From contig NZ_CP124681.1 in NCBI RefSeq assembly GCF_029961765.1, positions 5,084,001 to 5,148,000 on the forward strand: 64,000 bases of DNA, read 5' to 3'. Below the pieces are notes generated by a model. It did not search any database and was not told the origin of the DNA. It saw only the letters and a program-made list of their open reading frames with translations. Positions 58,131 through 64,000 of this stretch are shown piece after piece; position 1 is the first letter of the stretch; every line of letters begins with the position of its first letter. This stretch comes from Nocardioides sp. QY071 (GTDB taxonomy: Bacteria > Actinomycetota > Actinomycetes > Propionibacteriales > Nocardioidaceae). The position numbers and the translations under genes were made by a program.

Positions 58131-58627
58131 CACTCGTGCTCGTCGGTGTGGTGCCGGCGGCCGTCGGCCTCGCTGATCTCGCCCTCGAGGGCCGCCCGCG
58201 CCTCCGGCTTCCCGTGGAAGCGCCGGTAGGAGTAGACGAGCAGGCCGAGCGCGATCGCGCACGACAGCAGCAGCGTGACGCCGGTCCACACGCCGCCGGG
58301 CAGCCACCACCTCTCGTCGATCGGCCACCAGTCCGGCATGTCCGGGTCGAGCAGCCAGACCATGCCGAAGGCGCCGATCCCGAGGGCGCCGATGGTCGAG
58401 GCGACGATCCGCGGCCAGGTCTCGACGCCCTCCGCGGCCGCGCGCAGGGCGCGGAGCAGGACGGGGTCGAGGAGCCGCTCGGCCCAGGTGTACTGCTGCG
58501 ACAGGACCGCGAGCCCGGCCGCCATGAGCAGCAGCCCGGGGCCGGGAAGCACGATCGCCGCGATGCCGGCGAGCAGCAGGACCCAGCCGAGGACCTCCAG
58601 CAGGATCCGCTTGGCGGCGCCGGTCAC
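58127..58627 (-). CDS. PGPGW-type (TIGR02611-like) membrane protein
   Basis: A 166-aa protein with TM helices at about 10-44 (LLEVLGWVLLLAGIAAIVLPGPGLLLMAAGLAVL contains the PGPG motif), 75-95 and 110-135. The C-terminus is acidic and His-rich (DGRRHHTDEHEW). The GTG at 58627 overlaps the SnoaL-like gene stop as GTGA. No function is established for the family. Confidence 0.8.
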   Translation of the reverse strand: MTGAAKRILLEVLGWVLLLAGIAAIVLPGPGLLLMAAGLAVLSQQYTWAERLLDPVLLRALRAAAEGVETWPRIVASTIGALGIGAFGMVWLLDPDMPDWWPIDERWWLPGGVWTGVTLLLSCAIALGLLVYSYRRFHGKPEARAALEGEISEADGRRHHTDEHEW

Positions 58628-59133
58628 CGTCCGCCTCCGAACCTGTCGAGCCACGCGAGCACGTCCTCGTCGGCGTTGCCGTGCGCGGCAGCGATCCGGG
58701 CCCACTTCTGTGCCATGGCGTGGAAGCGCAGCGGGTTGTAGACGTCCTCCTCGCGGGAGAAGAGCCCGTCGCCGGCGTACGTCATGATCGTGATGTTGGG
58801 CTCGGTCAGCATCGTCCCGTCGCCGGGGTCGGGCATCGGGTTGAGGACCTCGCAGACCAGCCGGTTCTGCGCGGCATCGACGACCTGCCAGGTGATCGGG
58901 AACTCGGGCATCACCCGTCCCGGGTAGGACGTCATGGTGCGCACCGACCACGCACGGATCTCGTCGCGGCCGCGGAAGGTGCCCATCGCGTGCTCGACGT
59001 ACTCCGCGTCGGGGGTGAACAGGTCCGCGTAGCCGTCCCAGCTCCCGGTCTTGGCGAAGTCGGCGACCTGCTCGTGGAAGGCGGCGTACGCCTCGGTGAT
59101 CTCCGCAGACGTGAACGAGGGGGCTGCGCTCAT
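58624..59133 (-). CDS. SnoaL-like / nuclear transport factor 2-like protein
   Basis: A 169-aa NTF2-fold protein: EITEAYAAFHEQVADFAKTGSWDGYADLFTPDAEYVEHAMGTF at the start and GDGLFSREEDVYNPLRFHAMAQKW near the end. The fold forms a ligand pocket used by small cyclases, isomerases and carrier proteins. The second of two close ATGs (59133) is chosen. It is coupled to the PGPGW gene by a 4-bp overlap. Confidence 0.82.
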   Translation of the reverse strand: MSAAPSFTSAEITEAYAAFHEQVADFAKTGSWDGYADLFTPDAEYVEHAMGTFRGRDEIRAWSVRTMTSYPGRVMPEFPITWQVVDAAQNRLVCEVLNPMPDPGDGTMLTEPNITIMTYAGDGLFSREEDVYNPLRFHAMAQKWARIAAAHGNADEDVLAWLDRFGGGR

Positions 59134-59172
59134 GGTCCGATCCAATCAGGTCCCGCCCAACGGGGCACGGGA

Positions 59173-60828
59173 TCAGTCCCCGGAGCCCTCGAACCGCCAG
59201 TCGCCGCGGACCCGGGACAGCACGCCGTCGATCGACCCGTTGTAGTCCTCGACGACCGCCGCGACCCGGTAGGCGCGGTCGGGGCTCGGCGCGCGCTTGA
59301 GCTCCTCCTGGTCGATCACCACGCCGTAGCAGTCGTGGGGACCGGCGGCCCATTCCGGGATCGGCGCGATCGGCTGCGAGGGTCCCCAGCTGCGGGCGGT
59401 CAGCGGCGCCGTGGACCAGGTGGGCACGCACGCGGCGTCCTCGTCGGGGTTGCCGGTGACCCGGATCGCCTCGTCGCCGGCGACGGCCAGCGCGTCGACC
59501 GTCGGGTTGGCCAGCGGGAGGTGCACCACCTCGAACGCCTTCGCTCCCTGCCGCCACAGCAGCGAGCGCTCACCGCCGCGCGCGACGAGCAGGTGGGCGC
59601 TGGTCTGGGAGAGCGGCTCGTACGCCGGCCGCTCGACGACCTGCGCGACCCACTCGCTGCCCTCCGCGCTGGCGACCACCACGCCGGTCGAGGGCGGCGG
59701 CGCGTCGTCGTACTCGTCACCCCAGGCGGAGCCCGCGGGCCAGCACTGGACGAGGTGGAGGACGTCGGTGGCGCCGTAGATCGTCTCGGAGCGGGCGGCG
59801 TGGCACTCCTGGCCGGCGGGAGCCCGGGCCACCTGCTTCGGCTCGGTCCACGCGGTGCTGCCGGCGGACCGGCGCTGGACGACGACCCGGCGCAGGTCCG
59901 GTGACCCCACGGCGACGGACGAGTCGTCGTCCAGGTCGGTGATCTGCATCGGCAGGCCGACCGCGGGGTCGATGGAGGCCAGTCCTCCCTCGCCGGTCGC
60001 GCCGCCCGGCTGGTCGTCGGTCCAGGTGTCGCCGGTGCGGGTGAAGGTGACGACCTGGTCGATGGCGCGGTTGTAGAAGGACACCGACGCGGTCCCTGCC
60101 TCGATGTCCTCGGCGTAGCAGCCGTCCTGGCCGCGGGCCGGGGTGGCGGCGACCACGGCGAGCTCGGTGCGACGCGGGCGGGCGGCCCACAGCTCGAAGG
60201 TGCAGCCGTCCGCCCCCTGCCGCCCCACCACCGTCACCAGGCTGCCGTCGGCCAGCAGCCTCACGTCCGGCGCCCGGTGCACCCCGCCCGTCGCAGCCGG
60301 CGGTCCGGTCAGCCGCACCCGCTGCCATCCCTCGTCGTCTCCGCGCCACACCGCGAACGCAGGCACCTCGTCGTCGGTGGCGACCGCGGCGAAGGTCCCG
60401 TCCGCGTCGATCATCGGCGCCGCGGTGACGTCCTCGACGAGGTCGCAGGTGAGGTCGTGGCAGATCGCCGCGTCGCTGCGGACGAAGCTGTCGTGCTCGT
60501 CGTCGTCCGCCTGCCACCAGTCGATGGCGACGACCGCGGCGTCACCGCCCACCGCGATCGTGGAGCCACCCGTGTCGAGGTCCGAGCCCTGGGCGATCGT
60601 CTGTGGCTCGGTCCATCCCTCACCACCGCGCTCGCGCCACTGTGCGATGTACCTGTCGCCGCCGTCGCTGATGACGAGCTCGTGCCCGTCGGCCAGGGTG
60701 GCCCGCGCGGGGTCGGCGGGCCCCGACCGGACTAGCTCGTCGCCGTACGTCCCGCCCGTGCACGCCGTCAGCGCGAGGGCGGGCACGACAGCAGCGGCGA
60801 TCCTTCTCCCGAGACCCACCCGCCTCAT
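59173..60828 (-). CDS. Secreted lipoprotein with repeated beta-type domain (hypothetical)
   Basis: A 551-aa predicted lipoprotein: basic N-terminus, hydrophobic stretch and LTAC lipobox with Cys23. The rest is beta-rich with recurring short segments (W-E-P and DGS/DGT blades such as GEGWTEPQTIA, TAWTEPKQVA), suggesting a beta-propeller. It is rich in Asp and Trp, with no enzyme motif. The ATG at 60828 is used, with a GTG at 60840 as alternative. The 5' region lies only 25 bp from the divergent cyclase start. Confidence 0.75.
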   Translation of the reverse strand: MRRVGLGRRIAAAVVPALALTACTGGTYGDELVRSGPADPARATLADGHELVISDGGDRYIAQWRERGGEGWTEPQTIAQGSDLDTGGSTIAVGGDAAVVAIDWWQADDDEHDSFVRSDAAICHDLTCDLVEDVTAAPMIDADGTFAAVATDDEVPAFAVWRGDDEGWQRVRLTGPPAATGGVHRAPDVRLLADGSLVTVVGRQGADGCTFELWAARPRRTELAVVAATPARGQDGCYAEDIEAGTASVSFYNRAIDQVVTFTRTGDTWTDDQPGGATGEGGLASIDPAVGLPMQITDLDDDSSVAVGSPDLRRVVVQRRSAGSTAWTEPKQVARAPAGQECHAARSETIYGATDVLHLVQCWPAGSAWGDEYDDAPPPSTGVVVASAEGSEWVAQVVERPAYEPLSQTSAHLLVARGGERSLLWRQGAKAFEVVHLPLANPTVDALAVAGDEAIRVTGNPDEDAACVPTWSTAPLTARSWGPSQPIAPIPEWAAGPHDCYGVVIDQEELKRAPSPDRAYRVAAVVEDYNGSIDGVLSRVRGDWRFEGSGD

Positions 60829-60853
60829 CCTAGGAGTCACTACGCTTCGGCCC

Positions 60854-62425
60854 ATGCCGCGCGGGACCGCCTCTCGACGACGCAGCCCGTTCGGCTCGCG
60901 CGTCCTCGGCCCGCGCGACCAGGAGCCCCGGCAGCTGCGGGTCCGGATCCAGGTGCTGCTGACCGTGCTCCTGGTCGGCACCAACCTGATCGGCGCGCTC
61001 GTCGTGTTCGTCATCAACACCTGGGCGATCCCGTCGCCCGGTCCCAACCGCGAGATGGTGATCGCGTTGGCGATCGCGATCCCGACCTACGTGTTCGTGG
61101 CCGCGGCGATCGGTGCCGTGTGGGGTACGACGACCTCGCTGCGCGCCCTGCGCTGGGCCACCCAGCCGGGCGTCGACCCGGACCGCACCCAGCGCGCCCG
61201 GGCGCTGCGGGTGCCGCTGACGCTGACGGTGATGCAGCTGGTGATGTGGCTGGTCGGGACGCTGCTGTTCACGACGCTCACGGTCCTCCTGCAGCCCTCG
61301 CGCACCCTCGGCACAGCACTCACCGTCAGCATCGGCGGGGTCGTGGTGGCCGGCATCTCCTACCTGTTCACGGAGTTCTCGCTACGACCGATCGCGGCGC
61401 GGGCGCTGAGCGACGTCCGGGTCACCGAGAGGATGCGCGGCGTCGGTGTCGGCCCCCGGATGGCGATCTTCTGGACGCTCGGCACCGGCGCGCCGGTCGT
61501 CGGCCTCCTCATCGCCGCGATCCTCGCCCTCACGCCCGCCGGCTCGGACGCGACGCTCACCCAGCTCGCCGTCGTGACGATCATCGTGTGCGGGATCGTG
61601 CTGCTGTTCGGCTTCCTGCTCACCGATCTCAACGCCCGGTCGGTCGTCGCGCCCCTCCTGTCGGTGCGCGACGCGATGCAGGAGGTCGAGAAGGGCCGGC
61701 TCGACGCCGACGTGGTGGTGTACGACGGCACCGAGCTCGGCCAGCTGCAGAGCGGCTTCAACTCGATGGTCCACGGGCTGCGGGACCGCGAGCAGATCCG
61801 CGACCTGTTCGGCCGGCACGTCGGCCAGGAGGTCGCGGCGGCCGCGGCGGCCCTGGGCGCCGGCGAGATCGAGCTCGGCGGTGAGACCCGGGAGTGCTCC
61901 GTGCTCTTCGTCGACCTCATCGGGTCCACGACGTACGCCACCCAGCACGGGCCGACCGAGGTGGTCGCCGTACTCAACCGGTTCTTCGGGGTCGTCGTCG
62001 ACGAGGTCGACCGTCACCACGGGCTGGTCAACAAGTTCATCGGCGACGCGGTGCTCGCGATCTTCGGCGCCCCGGTCGAGCTCGACGACCACGCCACCGC
62101 GGCGCTCGCCGCGGCCCGCGCCGCCGCGGCGCGGCTGGCCGTCGAGGTGCCCGAGGTGGGTGCCGGGATCGGCGTCGCCACCGGCCAGGTCGTCGCGGGC
62201 AACGTCGGGCACGAGCAGCGCTTCGAGTACACCGTGATCGGCGATGCCGTGAACTCCGCCGCCCGGCTCACCGACCTCGCCAAGGACGTGCCCGGCGGCG
62301 TACTCGCCTCCTGGGACTCGGTCGCCGCCGCCGACCCGGCCGAGGCGGCCCACTGGATCGGGCACGGCGAGATCGTGCTCCGCGGGCGGAGCGAGCCGAC
62401 CCGGCTGGCGATCCAGCGCTTGTAA
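60854..62425 (+). CDS. Membrane-bound class III adenylate/guanylate cyclase
   Basis: A 523-aa signalling enzyme. Six predicted TM helices occupy about residues 28-265, followed by a HAMP linker (APLLSVRDAMQEVEKGRLDADV) and a cyclase domain from about 345. The first metal Asp is in VLFVDLIGSTTYA, the second in NKFIGDAVLAIFG, which also carries the adenine-selecting Lys. TVIGDAVNSAARL supplies the Asp and the Asn/Arg transition-state pair. All catalytic residues appear present. Layout matches the mycobacterial Rv1318c-Rv1320c type. TAA overlaps the left terminal repeat of a MITE-like element. Confidence 0.9.
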   Translation: MPRGTASRRRSPFGSRVLGPRDQEPRQLRVRIQVLLTVLLVGTNLIGALVVFVINTWAIPSPGPNREMVIALAIAIPTYVFVAAAIGAVWGTTTSLRALRWATQPGVDPDRTQRARALRVPLTLTVMQLVMWLVGTLLFTTLTVLLQPSRTLGTALTVSIGGVVVAGISYLFTEFSLRPIAARALSDVRVTERMRGVGVGPRMAIFWTLGTGAPVVGLLIAAILALTPAGSDATLTQLAVVTIIVCGIVLLFGFLLTDLNARSVVAPLLSVRDAMQEVEKGRLDADVVVYDGTELGQLQSGFNSMVHGLRDREQIRDLFGRHVGQEVAAAAAALGAGEIELGGETRECSVLFVDLIGSTTYATQHGPTEVVAVLNRFFGVVVDEVDRHHGLVNKFIGDAVLAIFGAPVELDDHATAALAAARAAAARLAVEVPEVGAGIGVATGQVVAGNVGHEQRFEYTVIGDAVNSAARLTDLAKDVPGGVLASWDSVAAADPAEAAHWIGHGEIVLRGRSEPTRLAIQRL

Positions 62426-62627
62426 CTAAGTGTTACGCGCCAGAAAGCGGTGCAACAGCGCCCAGGTAGTAGCCACAACGCCCGGGTGGCTGGTAGCAAC
62501 CCTTGGCTCGATGGCAGTCGCGCGCCGAGCAACACCTCCGAGGACCCAGCAGACATCTACCTCGGCGCTGCGACCGCTACCCGGGCGCTGGTGCAGCCAA
62601 AAACGTGCTGTAACACTTAGTTACAAG
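62419..62627. mobile_element. MITE-like element with 18-bp perfect terminal inverted repeats
   Basis: CTTGTAACTAAGTGTTAC at 62419-62436 is perfectly inverted at 62610-62627. Inside, a second partly inverted pair occurs (TGCAACAGCGCCCAGGTAG near 62451 against TGCACCAGCGCCCGGGTAG on the other strand near 62592). No open frame of note lies in the 209 bp. The cyclase stop lies inside the left repeat and the TetR stop abuts the right one. No target-site duplication was recognised. Confidence 0.55.
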
Positions 62628-63215
62628 TCACGCCAGCGCGCCCAGCGCCTGACCGATCACGACGAGCAGCTTGGCCGGCTCGAGGTCGACCTCGGTGGGT
62701 ACGGCGGTCAGCTGGGCGTCGCGCTGCAACACCGCCAGCCCGTGCACGGTCGCCCAGCCGATGGTGACCAGCTCCTCCGTCGGCACCGACGCTGCCCACC
62801 CGTCCGCCTGGGCCGCCCGGACGAGGTCGAGCAGCAGGGCCCGGTGGGCGAGCCGGACGTCGCAGAGTGCGGCGTCGTCGGCGTGCAGCAGCTCGGGGCG
62901 GAACATCACGTCGAACATCGTCGGCTGGCGGGCGGCGAACTCGACGTACGCGACTCCGGCGGCGGTGACCTGTTGACCACCCGCAACCGGGACGTCGACG
63001 ACGGCCGAGCGAGTCGACGACAGCAAGAGCTCGAAGCCCTCGACGGCGAGCGCGGTGAACAGGCCTGCCCGGTCCTCGAAGTGGTGGGCGGTCGCCTGGT
63101 GGGAGACCCCGACCCGGCGGGCGATCGCGCGCAGGCTGGCCTTGGCCGGTCCGCAGGCCGCGATCTCCTGCTCCGCGGCTCGGATCAGCCGCTGCCGCAG
63201 GTCGACCTGCCTCAT
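62628..63215 (-). CDS. TetR-family transcriptional regulator
   Basis: A 195-aa regulator: helix-turn-helix in residues about 8-50 (RQRLIRAAEQEIAACGPAKASLRAIARRVGVSHQATAHHF read as a block), then a helical ligand domain with the C-terminal WHG/TetR_C pattern. The ATG at 63215 has GGGGG 6 nt upstream; the ATG at 63221 is too close to it. It lies 14 bp after the MMPL transporter stop and probably represses that operon in response to the exported lipid or drug (inference). Confidence 0.88.
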   Translation of the reverse strand: MRQVDLRQRLIRAAEQEIAACGPAKASLRAIARRVGVSHQATAHHFEDRAGLFTALAVEGFELLLSSTRSAVVDVPVAGGQQVTAAGVAYVEFAARQPTMFDVMFRPELLHADDAALCDVRLAHRALLLDLVRAAQADGWAASVPTEELVTIGWATVHGLAVLQRDAQLTAVPTEVDLEPAKLLVVIGQALGALA

Positions 63216-63229
63216 GATCATCCCCCGAG

Positions 63230-64000
63230 TCACCGAGTCCGCTGCGGCCACCACAGCCGCCTGCCCAGCAACGTAGCGAGTGCGGGCACGAGGAGCGAGC
63301 GCACGACGAAGGTGTCGAGCAGCAGCCCCACGGCGATGGTGAACCCGACCTGCCCGATCGTGGTCACCCGGCCGGCGAGCAGCGCCATCATCGAGACCGC
63401 GAAGATCACGCCGGCCGACGTGATCACTCCCCCCGTCGCGGCGGTCGCGCGCGCGATCCCCAGGGCCGAGCCGTCGGGCGCCTCCTCGTGCATCCGCTTG
63501 GTCAGCAGCAGGTTGTAGTCGGCGCCGACGGCGACGAGCACGACGAACGCGACGGCGGCGACGGTCCAGTCGAGCTGGATGCCCAGCCCGTACTGCCATA
63601 CCAGCACCGAGAGGCCGATCGCGGCGACGTACGACAGCACGACCGTGGCCATCAGCGCGAACGCCGCGACCAGGCTGCGCAGCAGCAGCAGGAGCACGAG
63701 GAAGACCGCCACCAGCGCGAGGCTCGCGATCACCTCGAGGTCGGACATCGAGTAGTCGCGCAGGTCGGCGTTCGTGCTCGCCATCCCGGTGGTGAGGACC
63801 TCGGCGTCGTCGAGACGGGTGCCGTTGAGCGAGGTCTCCACGGTGGCACGGATGTCCTCGACCCGGTCGGAGGCCTCGGGACCGAAGGCGTCGGTCGAGC
63901 CGAGTACGGCGAGGCGCGCCGTCCGGCCGTCGGGCGAGAGGTAGAGCCGCATGGCCGCGGCGAAGTCCTGGTCCTGCAGGGCGGTCGGCGGCAGGTAGAA
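63230..64000 (-). CDS. MMPL-family (RND) transporter, C-terminal part (partial)
   Basis: The last 256 residues of an MMPL transporter; the start lies beyond the window. After a short periplasmic part, TM helices DLEVIASLALVAVFLVLLLLLRS, AAFALMATVVLSYVAAIGLSVL, LDWTVAAVAFVVLVAVGADYNLLLTKRM, GGVITSAGVIFAVSMMALLAG and QVGFTIAVGLLLDTFVVRSLLVPAL follow. GADYNLLL and the GLLLDTFVVRSLLVPAL segment are MMPL signatures. Members export lipids, siderophores or drugs using proton motive force. Confidence 0.9.
   Translation of the reverse strand, partial: FYLPPTALQDQDFAAAMRLYLSPDGRTARLAVLGSTDAFGPEASDRVEDIRATVETSLNGTRLDDAEVLTTGMASTNADLRDYSMSDLEVIASLALVAVFLVLLLLLRSLVAAFALMATVVLSYVAAIGLSVLVWQYGLGIQLDWTVAAVAFVVLVAVGADYNLLLTKRMHEEAPDGSALGIARATAATGGVITSAGVIFAVSMMALLAGRVTTIGQVGFTIAVGLLLDTFVVRSLLVPALATLLGRRLWWPQRTR

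Noticed and set aside
62419..62627. Terminal repeats as ordinary promoter operators of the TetR gene
   Set aside because: They contain a dyad of suitable size but lie at the 3' ends of both convergent genes, not at a promoter, so an element with inverted ends explains them better.
1..64000. CRISPR arrays, restriction-modification, toxin-antitoxin or classic biosynthetic clusters
   Set aside because: No regularly spaced repeats, cas genes, methylase/endonuclease pairs, PKS/NRPS or RiPP modification genes were recognised on either strand.

Overview
The window looks like chromosome from a high-GC actinobacterium, probably a Nocardioides-like member of the Propionibacteriales. That placement is an inference. 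It rests on the strong G/C bias at third codon positions, frequent GTG starts with 1-8 bp gene overlaps, F420-type (PPOX and Ddn-like) proteins, a double-TetR regulator, a RecBCD operon and an actinobacterial-type integrative element. No rRNA and no intact tRNA were seen.

Layout. 1-3823: a tripartite carboxylate uptake locus (tctA partial, tctC, prpF) with a divergent LysR gene. 3840-5540: debris (IS3-type transposase remnant, broken LuxR regulator) around one intact PPOX-family gene. 5538-28325: a large catabolic island. It holds an amidohydrolase, a 3-hydroxyacyl-CoA dehydrogenase, a trimethylamine-dehydrogenase-like flavoenzyme that lacks the known catalytic residues, a complete family-5 peptide-type ABC transporter, a cupin, a MarR regulator, a Rieske oxygenase with its reductase, a HAD-like protein, an NmrA-type protein, a CocE-type hydrolase and an amidase. 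A divergent operon encodes acyl-CoA ligase, enoyl-CoA hydratase and acetoacetyl-CoA synthetase. Two copies of one inverted repeat (TATCAG-N5-CTGATA) lie at the transporter promoters and probably bind the MarR protein. My reading is that an amide- or ester-bearing, possibly aromatic or methylated compound is imported, hydrolysed, oxidised, CoA-activated and degraded to acetoacetyl-CoA. The substrate cannot be named from sequence.

28764-36942: a polyamine-type catabolic locus with two DAO-family flavin oxidases, an aminobutyraldehyde-type dehydrogenase, an EutQ-like cupin, a PucR regulator and, unusually, pdxS without pdxT. It is interrupted by a broken MFS transporter gene. 36943-38930: a lipA remnant, an intact DoxX-type gene, an AlbA_2-domain fragment and a 3' tRNA-Thr-like fragment. 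38930-43800: a small integrative/mobilisable element (MobF relaxase-helicase, two tandem excisionase-like proteins, tyrosine integrase). The integrase frame has no stop before menB and runs antisense through that gene.

43803-64000: conserved chromosome. It carries menB, a MerR-thioredoxin-Ddn cluster, an ACT-domain protein, recD-recB-recC, a double TetR, a patatin, a sugar acetyltransferase, a PGPGW-type membrane protein, a SnoaL-like protein, a lipoprotein, a membrane adenylate cyclase, a TetR gene and the end of an MMPL transporter gene. It also holds three kinds of small repeat: a two-hairpin element at 46002-46068, a roughly 70-bp repeat present twice (one copy forming the RecB N-terminus), and a 209-bp MITE-like element with 18-bp perfect terminal inverted repeats at 62419-62627.
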